Source: UBA3210 sp048359995 (lineage in GTDB: Bacteria; Bacillota_I; Bacilli_A; RFN20; CAG-449). Taken from it: a DNA stretch of 44,476 nt. A program made the position numbers and the translations under genes. The stretch covers positions 1 to 44,476 of the forward strand of contig DBGCPK010000007.1 in assembly GCA_048359995.1 (NCBI GenBank), in the 5' to 3' direction. The stretch's first letter is position 1. Each line of letters opens with the position of its first letter. Shown piece by piece: positions 16,093 through 23,716 of this stretch. The notes beneath the pieces were generated by a model. The model worked only from the letters and a program-made list of their open reading frames with translations. It had not been told where the DNA came from and did not search any database.

Positions 16093-16587
16093 GTGAAAGA
16101 AAAGACGAATGCGATCCGGATGATCGAGTCGAAAAAGGTGAATTACCGCCTCTTCGATTATTCGGACCGCCCTTTCGTTTCCGCTTCGGACGTCGCCGCT
16201 TACCTGAACGTTTCTCCCGATTCGCTTTTTAAAACCCTCGTAGTTCAAGGGAAAAGAGAATTTTACGTTTTTCTGATTCCGGCGTCTTCGGATTTGGATT
16301 TGAAGAAAGCGGCGAAAGCGACGGGTGAAAAGAAGATCTCTCTTGTTCCCTCGCGCGAACTCTACGCGCTGACGGGGTACGTTCACGGAGGATGTTCTCC
16401 GATCGGAATGAAAAGAATCTTTCCGACGTATGTCGACGTTTCCGCGCGCGATTGTCGGCATATCCGCTTTTCCGGAGGGAAAATCGGTTTCAGCGTGGAG
16501 ATCGCGACGGAAGATTTGACGAAACTGATCGTTTTCGAATATGCCGATGTTAAAAGAGAGAAAGGTATGGAAAAAAGCGATGATTGA
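16093..16587 (+). CDS. ybaK: YbaK/EbsC-type Cys-tRNA(Pro) deacylase
   Basis: 164 residues from GTG 16093. It has the INS/YbaK editing-domain fold: N-terminal KTNAIRMIESKKVNYRLF, the SLFKTLVVQG strand with the key Lys, FLIPASSDLDLKKAAKA, and the conserved GYVHGGCSPIGMKR loop. The family hydrolyses Cys mis-charged onto tRNA-Pro in trans to prolyl-tRNA synthetase. It follows the FakA-like gene by 3 bases and overlaps the next start by 8, so the three form one transcript. Confidence 0.92.
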   Translation: MKEKTNAIRMIESKKVNYRLFDYSDRPFVSASDVAAYLNVSPDSLFKTLVVQGKREFYVFLIPASSDLDLKKAAKATGEKKISLVPSRELYALTGYVHGGCSPIGMKRIFPTYVDVSARDCRHIRFSGGKIGFSVEIATEDLTKLIVFEYADVKREKGMEKSDD

Positions 16588-17476
16588 AACGGCCAAACTT
16601 TTGATGATCTTCTTTTTCGGCTCGGTATCCGGTTGGATCGTCGAGTTGTTTTTCCGTCGTTTCGTGTCGTCGAAAAAATGGGTGAATCCCGGATTCTTGC
16701 AAGGACCGTGCTTGCCTCTTTACGGCTTCGGTCTGGTCTTTTTATACTTGATTTGTTCGGTCGATCTTTCCTTTTTGAATTTATCGGAAATCTATGAAAT
16801 TTTGGTTAAAATGGCTTTGATTTCGGTTTCGTTGACCTTAGTCGAATATATCGCCGGACTGATCTTCATCAAGGGAATGAAGATTAAATTGTGGGATTAT
16901 TCCAAACAATGGGGGAACATTCAGGGGATCGTCTGCCCGTTATTCAGTTTCTTCTGGTCGGTGATCGGCTTCGTCTATTATCTGACTCTCCACCCTCTGA
17001 TCGTCGACGCGGTGAATTTTCTCGGACAAAATCAGATTTTTTCGTTTTTTATCGGCATCGTATTCGGGATTTTTTTGATCGATCTTTTCAACAGTTTCAA
17101 GATTGCCGCGCGGATTCGCGCCTTTGCCAAAGAGAAAAGAATCGTGGTCTATTACGAGACCTTTAAAAATACGTTGAAAACCGATTTTAACGAAGTGCCG
17201 CATCATATTCGAAAGATTTCCAGAGAGATACAGGATCGCTATATGGACAAAGTCGAAGAAATCAACCGGGATATTCTCACTCAGGAGAGATGTTCGGGAC
17301 TGGCCATCACCGGCTTTGTGATGAGTTTTTTCGGGTTTACGATCGTTTCATTGGCGATCTGCAAGGTTGGCATGCGTTCGAAGAAGTATCGCTTTCTTGC
17401 CGTCGCCGGAATCGTCATTTCGATCGTCGAGGCGATCGCCTTAATCGTTTTCTTGATTGTCCGATATATAAAATAA
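16580..17476 (+). CDS. CmpB-family putative permease with DUF4190-like C-terminus
   Basis: 298 residues from ATG 16580, which overlaps the end of ybaK; an upstream in-frame ATG at 16541 would add 13 polar residues. Residues 1-180 hold five or six membrane helices with the hallmark of the putative ABC-transporter type IV (CmpB) family: FFGSVSGWIVELFFRR followed by NPGFLQGPCLPLYGFG. After a charged linker, residues about 225-298 form two helices of DUF4190 type (SGLAITGFVMSFFGF, then FLAVAGIVISIVEAI). This two-part layout is less usual. Function is unknown; a membrane transport or envelope role is the best guess. Confidence 0.75.
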   Translation: MIETAKLLMIFFFGSVSGWIVELFFRRFVSSKKWVNPGFLQGPCLPLYGFGLVFLYLICSVDLSFLNLSEIYEILVKMALISVSLTLVEYIAGLIFIKGMKIKLWDYSKQWGNIQGIVCPLFSFFWSVIGFVYYLTLHPLIVDAVNFLGQNQIFSFFIGIVFGIFLIDLFNSFKIAARIRAFAKEKRIVVYYETFKNTLKTDFNEVPHHIRKISREIQDRYMDKVEEINRDILTQERCSGLAITGFVMSFFGFTIVSLAICKVGMRSKKYRFLAVAGIVISIVEAIALIVFLIVRYIK

Positions 17477-17520
17477 AGCACGAAAAAAACGCTTAATCAT
17501 ATATTAGATTAGGTGAAAAT

Positions 17521-18360
17521 ATGAGAAAACTGATCAATGCTTTGGTGACACCGTTCGACGACGAAAACCGCATCGACTATCGGGAAATCGACCGGCTGAT
17601 TTCGGCAGCGGAAGAGAATTGCAACGACGCTCTCGTGGTGGGGTCGACCACCGGAGAAGGAACTCTTCTCACCCTCGACGAAAAAATCGGACTTTTTCGT
17701 TATGTCGCGGAGAAAAGCGAAATCCCCTGCATCTACCCGATCAATCAAATGAGTCTGGAAAGGGCTAAAGAGGAGATCGATCGCGTCAGGAATTTCGATT
17801 TCGACACTTATCTGATCGTAACCCCTTTTTATGTCAAACCGACGCAGGAGGGGCTGTTCCTCTATTTCAAAACGCTTGCCGAATACGTCTTTCCGAAAAA
17901 GATCGTCGTCTACAACGTCAGTTCGCGTACCGGAGTCAACATCACTTATTTTACGTTGAGAAAGTTGATCAAATCCAACGAGAACATCGTCGGTATCAAA
18001 GAATGCTCTTCCGATTTTAACCTGATTCGTCTGCTTAAAAACAATTTTCCGAAATTTCAGGTGTATTTGGGAGATGATTCGCTGTTTTACGAGGGTTTGG
18101 AGAATCGAGTAGACGGATTTATTTCCGTGATTTCCGTTCTATACGGCAAGATGATGAAAGAAGTGATGGAGGATTTCGAGGTCGGATTCGTCAATCAGAT
18201 TACGGTCAGTTATCTTCGGTTGGTTTCGGAAATCATTTTCGCCTATCCGAATCCTTCGGGGATCAAATTTCTATTGGGGAAAAAGGGACATTCTTCGATG
18301 AATCTCCGCTTGCCGCTGACCGGCGTGAAAGAAAGCAATACGTCGTTCGATCTCCTTTGA
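17521..18360 (+). CDS. dapA: 4-hydroxy-tetrahydrodipicolinate synthase (DapA/NanA superfamily)
   Basis: 279 residues, close to the usual 290. The aldolase features are present: the GSTTGEG pyruvate loop with Thr43-Thr44, TPFYVKPTQEG, catalytic Tyr131 in VVYNVSSRTGVN with Arg136 for the dicarboxylate end, and Schiff-base Lys160 in GIKECSSD. The T-T, Tyr and Arg set favours dihydrodipicolinate synthase (condensing pyruvate with aspartate semialdehyde for lysine and diaminopimelate) over N-acetylneuraminate lyase. The P of the usual YNVPxRTG is Ser here. No other lysine gene is adjacent. It converges with the DUF1275 gene, with one base between stops. Confidence 0.85.
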   Translation: MRKLINALVTPFDDENRIDYREIDRLISAAEENCNDALVVGSTTGEGTLLTLDEKIGLFRYVAEKSEIPCIYPINQMSLERAKEEIDRVRNFDFDTYLIVTPFYVKPTQEGLFLYFKTLAEYVFPKKIVVYNVSSRTGVNITYFTLRKLIKSNENIVGIKECSSDFNLIRLLKNNFPKFQVYLGDDSLFYEGLENRVDGFISVISVLYGKMMKEVMEDFEVGFVNQITVSYLRLVSEIIFAYPNPSGIKFLLGKKGHSSMNLRLPLTGVKESNTSFDLL

Positions 18361-18361
18361 T

Positions 18362-19054
18362 TCAAGGGCGTTTTTCTCTTTTGAAGAACATCAGAGCGAA
18401 AGCGATCGCAAGAAGAACGCAGGAAAACCAGATCGTCCGGAATCCGAAATACGCGATCAAGCTTCCTCCGATACCGGCTCCCAAACCGAAGAGGAGAATG
18501 ACCGCAAGGTAACACGCGGCCTTCCGAAGTTCGGATCTTTTCCGCGTACGCGCAAATGAGCAAAAGGCTTCGACGCCGCTTCTGAGATTTCCGATGCACA
18601 TCGTGCTGGCGAAAGGATGCCCGTCGACTTTTCGAAAGGATTGAACCTGCATCGCGCAGGAAAAAGAAACCAGCGCGTTGGCGATTACGTCGCACGTGTC
18701 GGGGAGAAAGCCGACTGCGAAGAGCAGGGCGATTTCCGCGAGAAGAACGCATTGTCTCCAATGGAGAAAACGTCTTTTCGAAAAGAAATACCGAATCCCT
18801 TCGCATGCCGCGACGCCGAAAGCGAAAGCGATGAGAGGAATCAAGTAACGCACGACCGCCGCGCCGTCCCTTTCGAAAATTCCATAGCTGAGCAGGACGA
18901 CGTTTCCCGTCTGCGCATTGGCGAATACTTTGCCGCGCAGAAAGTAGGTGTACGCGTCCTGCAGTCCTCCGGAAAGGGAAAGAAAGGCGATGGTCGGAAG
19001 GGATTCCGACATTTGCGCGGAAGACTTCGCTTCCGTCGATTGCGTTTCGTTCAT
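18362..19054 (-). CDS. YoaK/DUF1275 family membrane protein
   Basis: 230 residues with six membrane helices. The family signature GGLQDAYTYFLRGKVFANAQ (about 29-48) followed by TGNVVLL is present, as is the RKVDGHPFASTMCIGNLRSG stretch after helix four. Members are predicted transporters of unknown substrate. The start is fixed by AAGGAGG on the minus strand, 9 bases before the ATG, and a good promoter lies at 19082-19110. The gene is alone on its strand and meets dapA tail to tail. Confidence 0.9.
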   Translation of the reverse strand: MNETQSTEAKSSAQMSESLPTIAFLSLSGGLQDAYTYFLRGKVFANAQTGNVVLLSYGIFERDGAAVVRYLIPLIAFAFGVAACEGIRYFFSKRRFLHWRQCVLLAEIALLFAVGFLPDTCDVIANALVSFSCAMQVQSFRKVDGHPFASTMCIGNLRSGVEAFCSFARTRKRSELRKAACYLAVILLFGLGAGIGGSLIAYFGFRTIWFSCVLLAIAFALMFFKREKRP

Positions 19055-19081
19055 CGGACGATCCTCCTTATTACCGAAATT

Positions 19082-19110
19082 ATTTTAGTCGATGATCTTG
19101 ACGAAATCAA
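19082..19110 (-). promoter_or_regulatory. promoter of the DUF1275 gene
   Basis: On the minus strand: -35 TTGATT (19105-19110), 17-base spacer, -10 TAAAAT (19082-19087), about 28 bases upstream of the start codon. Confidence 0.7.
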
Positions 19111-19287
19111 CCGATCGATCGAAGGTAAAAACGATTGCGAATGGATTTTGAATTACCGCGATATTTCTCAAACGGAAGAAGATGTTTTGATGTCAAATAG
19201 GGGGTGTAAATTCCAAAAGTTTCACCGGCGGGATTCGGAGATTGTCTGCGCGGAAATTTGCAAGATTTTTTTGTTGACCGAAATCTC

Positions 19288-19316
19288 TTTTCAAAATGAG
19301 CGGGAAAGATTATAAT
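19288..19316 (+). promoter_or_regulatory. promoter of the T-box/alaS transcript
   Basis: -10 TATAAT at 19311-19316 is perfect. A weak -35 TTTTCA lies at 19288-19293 with 17-base spacing. Transcription would start near 19323, just before the T-box stem I. Confidence 0.6.
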
Positions 19317-19327
19317 GAGAATAATCT

Positions 19328-19525
19328 ATGACGAAAGCCCAGTGAAGCGTTTTCCCACAGAGAGAGTTTGGTTGGTGTAAAAACTCGGCTGACCTTCACG
19401 CGCCACTTTCGTAGATTTCGGGTAATTCCGGCGTTGACCGCGTTAAGGTCGGAAATCAAGTGCAATTCATGCGAATTGAATCAGGATGGTACCGCGAGAA
19501 TTCGTTCCTGTGAGGTACTTTTTTT
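19328..19525 (+). ncRNA. T-box riboswitch, alanine specifier
   Basis: Stem I is closed by ACGAAAG (19331-19337) with CUUUCGU (19406-19412). Above it GUGAAG pairs with CUUCAC around the specifier bulge, whose 3' strand reads GCGCCA, giving the alanine codon GCC (19402-19404). The apical part carries GGUUGGUG-type loop bases. The T-box itself, AGGAUGGUACCGCG, is at 19483-19496; its UGGU pairs with the uncharged ACCA end. A terminator (GUACC with GGUAC, then U7) ends at 19525, 20 bases before alaS. Uncharged tRNA-Ala should favour the antiterminator and turn on alaS. Confidence 0.93.
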
Positions 19526-19545
19526 ATGTCTCGGGAGGTATTGCT

Positions 19546-22158
19546 ATGAAATATATGACATCGACGGAAATCAGAAATACATGGTTGAATTTTTTCAAGG
19601 AAAAAGGGCATTACATCGAACCCAGCGCCAGCCTCATTCCCCATAACGATCCGACATTGCTTTGGATCAATGCCGGCGTCGCGGCGTTAAAAAAGTATTT
19701 CGACGGAAGCGAAATTCCGACGCATACCCGCATTACCAATGCGCAGAAAGCCATTCGAACCAACGATATCGACAACGTCGGAAAGACAGCCAGACACCAC
19801 ACGTTTTTCGAGATGCTCGGCAATTTCTCGATCGGAGATTACTTTCGCGCGGAAGTCATTCCGTGGGCTTACGAATTATTGACCGACCCGAAATACTTTG
19901 CGTTAGATAAGGATCGCCTTTATATCACAGTCTATCCCGACGACGCGGAAAGTCAGAAACTTTGGATTCGTTGCGGAATCGATCCGACACATTTGATTCC
20001 TTTGAAAGATAATTTTTGGGAAATCGGAGAAGGTCCTTGCGGACCGGATACTGAAATTTTCTACGATCGCGGCGAAAAATACGATCCGGAAAATCAGGGT
20101 ATTCGCCTGCTCGAAGAAGATATCGAAAACGACCGATATATCGAAATCTGGAATATCGTCTTCTCGACTTTCAACGCCGAAAGCGGCGTGGAACGAAAGA
20201 ATTATAAAGAACTTCCTTCCAAGAATATCGATACAGGCGCGGGTCTGGAACGATTCTGTTGCATTTTACAGAATACGGAAACCAATTTTGAAACCGATTT
20301 GTTCTTTCCGTATATCGAACAAGTCGAACGGATCGCGGATAAAAAATACGAAGGCGAATACAAAATGGCGTATCGCGTGATCGCCGACCATATCCGCGCA
20401 TGCACGTTCGCTTTGGCCGACGGCGCTTCTTTTTCCAACGAAGGAAGAGGTTACGTGCTTCGGAGAATTCTTCGAAGAGCCGTCCGTTACGGGAGAAATC
20501 TGGGCATTCGCCGTCCGTTTATGTACGAGTTGGTGGATACCGTTTGCAAGGTGATGGAAGATTATTATCCTTATCTGAACGAAAAGAAAGAACGGATTGC
20601 GAAGATGATCAAGGCGGAAGAAGAAAAATTCGCGCTGACGTTGAACTCGGGCGAGCAGATGCTCAGAAAAAAATTGGAAGATGTCGATCTTTTAAGCGGC
20701 GAAACGGCGTTTAAACTATACGACACATTCGGATTCCCGATCGAACTGACGGAGGAAATCTGCGCCGAACAAGGGAAAAAAGCGGACATCGAGGGATTTA
20801 AGGCGGAAATGTCCCGTCAAAGAGAAAGAGCAAGGAACGCGCGAGGCGAATTGCAGTCGTTCAGCCGTCAGTCCAAAGATCTGTTGGAATTCACGGAATC
20901 GTCCGAATTCATCTATTCGACGATTCAACCGATAAGGGCAAAAGTCATCGGACTATTCAAAGAAGGAGTCAAGACCGACATACTGGACGACGAAGGAGAA
21001 GTCGTCTTCGATAAGACGAATTTCTATGCGACAAGCGGCGGTCAAATCGCCGATACCGGAGCGATCGAAAACGAAACCTGTTCCGCGATTGTCGTCGATG
21101 TCAATAAAGCCGCGCATAAGCAGCATCTTCATAGCGTAAAAGTGCAGTTCGGTTCGATCCGCGCGGGCGATGAATTCACGCTGATCGTCGACGCCGAACG
21201 GAGAAAGAGCATTATGCGCAACCACAGCGCGGCTCATTTGCTTCAAAAGGCTTTGAGAGTCGTTCTCGGCGATCACGTTCATCAGGAGGGATCCTATGTT
21301 TCCGACACGATGGTAAGATTCGATTTCTCTCATTACGAGAAGATGACCGCTTTGCAATTGCGTCAGGTTGAAAAAACGGTGAACGAATACATCTCGCGGG
21401 GGATGGACGTGGAGACCAAAGTTCTTCCTTTGGCGGAAGCGAAAAAACTGGACGCGATGGCGCTTTTCGACGAAAAATACGGCGATTACGTCCGCGTCGT
21501 CGATATGGGGGGAGAATCCGTCGAATTCTGCGGAGGAACTCATGTCGCCAACACGAAAGAGATCGGATTGTTTGCCATCGTCTACGAAGAATCGATTGCC
21601 GCCGGTGTCAGGAGAATCGAAGGTAGATGCTCGCTTTCCGCCTACGAACTTCTCAAACAAAAGGAAATCGCTCTTCAAAATGTCGCCGATCAGTTGAAGT
21701 GTTCTTCTTACGGGGAAGTTCCGTTGAAAATCCGCCAAATGAATGAAGAAATCGCTTTGCTACGGAAAAGCAACGCGGAATTGAGCCGAAAACTATCGGG
21801 ACTCGAATCCAAAGCGATGAGAGAAGAATTTCGAGAGTTTTGCGGCATTCGGGTTCTGCTTAAAAAGGTCGTCGGTTACGATAAGGAACGCTTTATCGCG
21901 TTGTTCGATTCGCTGAAAGGCTGTTACGATCCGTCGATCGTTCTTTTGGCCAATGCCGTGGAAGATCGCGTCCAGTTCATCGCTTCGGTCAGTCCGTCGT
22001 TGACGGAACGGTATTCTGCGGGAAATCTGATCCGAACGGTTACCCATGTCTGCGGCGGTTCCGGCGGCGGAAGAAAAGAATTCGCTCAAGGCGGAGGAAA
22101 AGACGTCGGTCAAATCGAGAAAGCTTTCGATATCGTCCGAAAGGAGATTTGCGAATGA
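19546..22158 (+). CDS. alaS: alanyl-tRNA synthetase
   Basis: 870 residues from ATG 19546, with GGGAGG 7 bases upstream (a longer frame into the T-box terminator is not used). Class II core: N-terminal TWLNFFKEKGH, motif around HHTFFEMLGNFSIGDYF, then ADHIRACTFALADGA and GRGYVLRRILRRAVRYGR. Editing domain with His560 and His564 (HSAAH) and Cys662/His666 (CGGTH), the zinc-binding set that hydrolyses Ser- and Gly-tRNA-Ala. The C-Ala domain ends CGGSGGGRKEFAQGGGKD. Complete and of usual length. Controlled by the T-box; its stop overlaps ruvX by 4 bases. Confidence 0.98.
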   Translation: MKYMTSTEIRNTWLNFFKEKGHYIEPSASLIPHNDPTLLWINAGVAALKKYFDGSEIPTHTRITNAQKAIRTNDIDNVGKTARHHTFFEMLGNFSIGDYFRAEVIPWAYELLTDPKYFALDKDRLYITVYPDDAESQKLWIRCGIDPTHLIPLKDNFWEIGEGPCGPDTEIFYDRGEKYDPENQGIRLLEEDIENDRYIEIWNIVFSTFNAESGVERKNYKELPSKNIDTGAGLERFCCILQNTETNFETDLFFPYIEQVERIADKKYEGEYKMAYRVIADHIRACTFALADGASFSNEGRGYVLRRILRRAVRYGRNLGIRRPFMYELVDTVCKVMEDYYPYLNEKKERIAKMIKAEEEKFALTLNSGEQMLRKKLEDVDLLSGETAFKLYDTFGFPIELTEEICAEQGKKADIEGFKAEMSRQRERARNARGELQSFSRQSKDLLEFTESSEFIYSTIQPIRAKVIGLFKEGVKTDILDDEGEVVFDKTNFYATSGGQIADTGAIENETCSAIVVDVNKAAHKQHLHSVKVQFGSIRAGDEFTLIVDAERRKSIMRNHSAAHLLQKALRVVLGDHVHQEGSYVSDTMVRFDFSHYEKMTALQLRQVEKTVNEYISRGMDVETKVLPLAEAKKLDAMALFDEKYGDYVRVVDMGGESVEFCGGTHVANTKEIGLFAIVYEESIAAGVRRIEGRCSLSAYELLKQKEIALQNVADQLKCSSYGEVPLKIRQMNEEIALLRKSNAELSRKLSGLESKAMREEFREFCGIRVLLKKVVGYDKERFIALFDSLKGCYDPSIVLLANAVEDRVQFIASVSPSLTERYSAGNLIRTVTHVCGGSGGGRKEFAQGGGKDVGQIEKAFDIVRKEICE

Positions 22159-22601
22159 TCGGCAAGGTTCTCGGTTTGGATCTGGGGGAAAAGAGTTTAG
22201 GAATCGCCGAATCCGATTTGATGGGCGTCATCGCTACCGGAGTGGAGAATTATCGGTTCGATTCGATGCGGTTCGATCTGGCTGTCGAACGCGTTCGTTT
22301 CTATTGTCAAAGGGATAATGTTCGAGAAATCGCTTTGGGATTGCCCCTTCATATGTCCGGTGAAGAGTCCGACCATTCCAAGATGTGCCGGGAGTTCAAA
22401 GAAAAACTGGAAAAGGAAATAGAGGGCGTCAAAGTGGTTCTGATCGACGAGAGATGGACGACGAAACAGGCTTCCCGTTATCTTCTCGAAGCTGACCTTT
22501 CCAGAGGAAAAAGAAAAAAAGTGATCGACAAGATGTCGGCTGTATGCATTTTGGAAGCCTATCTGCCGATGAGAAAGCAGGTGAACGAAAGTGAAGAATG
22601 A
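22155..22601 (+). CDS. ruvX: RuvX/YqgF Holliday-junction resolvase-like protein
   Basis: 148 residues from ATG 22155 (ATGA overlap with alaS; AAGGAG upstream). RNase H fold with the first Asp strand VLGLDLGEKSLGIAESD, the middle IALGLPLHMSGEES segment and the C-terminal VVLIDERWTTKQASRYL with the second acidic residues. The family is linked to 16S rRNA 5'-end maturation and was predicted as a resolvase. The order alaS-ruvX-yrzB is a conserved Firmicutes arrangement. Confidence 0.95.
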   Translation: MIGKVLGLDLGEKSLGIAESDLMGVIATGVENYRFDSMRFDLAVERVRFYCQRDNVREIALGLPLHMSGEESDHSKMCREFKEKLEKEIEGVKVVLIDERWTTKQASRYLLEADLSRGKRKKVIDKMSAVCILEAYLPMRKQVNESEE

Positions 22602-22836
22602 AGACGCGGTCGCCCTGGTGGACGAACACGGCAACCGGAAAGACCTGAAAATCTATTTTACTTATCACAGCGAACGTTTCGCTCGGGATTACGTGATTTT
22701 CTACGATCCCGAAGATCCGGATCAACTTCTCGCCGGTTATGCGGACGCGGAGGGAAATCTTTCGGATATCGAGAGCGACGAAGAATACGACGAACTCGAC
22801 GGAGTCATCGAAGAATTTCAGGAGAATCAGAAGTAA
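22591..22836 (+). CDS. DUF1292 (YrzB-type) small acidic protein
   Basis: 81 residues from GTG 22591, overlapping ruvX by 11 bases. Features of DUF1292: ALVDEHGNRKDLKIYFTY, FYDPEDPDQLLAGYADAEG and a very acidic C-terminus (ESDEEYDELDGVIEEF). Function unknown, but the position after ruvX is conserved in Firmicutes. It closes the alaS operon. Confidence 0.9.
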   Translation: MKNEDAVALVDEHGNRKDLKIYFTYHSERFARDYVIFYDPEDPDQLLAGYADAEGNLSDIESDEEYDELDGVIEEFQENQK

Positions 22837-22842
22837 AGAAGG

Positions 22843-22872
22843 ACCCGGGAAAAAGATCTCTCGGGTTTTTTT
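22843..22872 (+). terminator. intrinsic terminator of the alaS operon
   Basis: ACCCGGGA (22843-22850) pairs with TCTCGGGT (22859-22866), 8 pairs including one G-U, followed by a run of seven T. Confidence 0.9.
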
Positions 22873-22881
22873 GTTGCCTTT

Positions 22882-22945
22882 TTGACAAAAATTTATCGCA
22901 ATTCACAAAATAATATTGAAGAAAGCGTTTTCATAGAATTATAAT
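22882..22945 (+). promoter_or_regulatory. promoter region of the starch operon
   Basis: Two overlapping options are visible: TTGACA (22882-22887) with CAAAAT 18 bases on (22906-22911), and TTGAAG (22916-22921) with perfect TATAAT (22940-22945), also 18 bases apart. The second promoter spans the cre box, so CcpA binding there would block RNA polymerase. Confidence 0.65.
22921..22933. promoter_or_regulatory. cre box (CcpA catabolite repression site)
   Basis: GAAAGCGTTTTCA matches the core of the cre consensus (TGAAARCGYTTTCA) at every position except the leading T. It sits between the -35 and -10 of the nearer promoter for an amylase operon, the classical place for glucose repression. No ccpA gene is in the window. 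Confidence 0.8.
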
Positions 22946-22974
22946 AAAGAAAGATTTTTAGGAGGAGAACTCTT

Positions 22975-23706
22975 ATGAGAAAGAAAATTTTTGCGATGAG
23001 CTTGCTGGCTCTTTCTTTGCTCAATTTCACTTCGTGCGGCGGAGGAAAAAAGACAGATTCAAGCGGAGATATCGCGTGCGACAAATACTACCACGTAACG
23101 TATTATCTAAATGACGGAACGGATTCCGTATACTACGAAGCGGACGAATTGTTCGGTGCGACGGTAACGCGACCGGAAAACCCGAAAAGAGATAATTTTA
23201 CTTTTAAGGGATGGTGCGTCGATCCGGATTGCTACGTTACTTTCTATCTCGATACGCCGATCAAGGCGGATACTTCGCTGTACGCTAAGTGGCAGGCCAA
23301 TACGACGGTAGATTCTTCTTCGTCTTCGACAACCGACTCTTCTTCCGTTTCTTCATCTGTGAGCAGTTCAGGCGGAACCACCGTCAATGTGACTTACGTC
23401 GTGGACGGGATGCCGGAATGGGTAACCAACGACGGTTGCGTGATCTTCGCTTGGGTTTGGAGCGATACCAATATGGGAATGTGGGTCAGTACGACCTATA
23501 CTTCGGAGACTTCCCTGACCTTTACCATCGGCGAGGAGATTACCGGAATGCTTCTGGCACGGTGCGTTTCGGGAACTACCGAACCGGATTGGGCGATCAA
23601 AGACGATGAAGTCGGACGGATTTACAATCAAACGGAAGATATCGCCGTAACGTCCGGAGTCTTGACATACACCTGTGCGTCGTGGAAAGAATACAATCCG
23701 TATTAG
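22975..23706 (+). CDS. starch-binding-type lipoprotein with InlB B-repeat
   Basis: 243 residues. Lipoprotein signal ending FTSC (Cys21). Residues about 37-105 form a Listeria-Bacteroides (InlB B/Flg_new) repeat: VTYYLNDGTDS, FTFKGWCVDPDCY, SLYAKW. A Ser/Thr linker (about 110-132) leads to a domain of about 105 residues (VTYVVDGMPEWVTNDGCVIFAWVW and DWAIKDDEVGRIYNQT) that resembles small starch-binding modules of amylases, such as CBM26. The module call is tentative. RBS AGGAGG. It precedes the amylase lipoprotein by 10 bases in one cre-controlled operon, so a role in holding starch or glycogen at the surface is likely. Confidence 0.8.
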   Translation: MRKKIFAMSLLALSLLNFTSCGGGKKTDSSGDIACDKYYHVTYYLNDGTDSVYYEADELFGATVTRPENPKRDNFTFKGWCVDPDCYVTFYLDTPIKADTSLYAKWQANTTVDSSSSSTTDSSSVSSSVSSSGGTTVNVTYVVDGMPEWVTNDGCVIFAWVWSDTNMGMWVSTTYTSETSLTFTIGEEITGMLLARCVSGTTEPDWAIKDDEVGRIYNQTEDIAVTSGVLTYTCASWKEYNPY

Positions 23707-23716
23707 GAGGTCGAAG

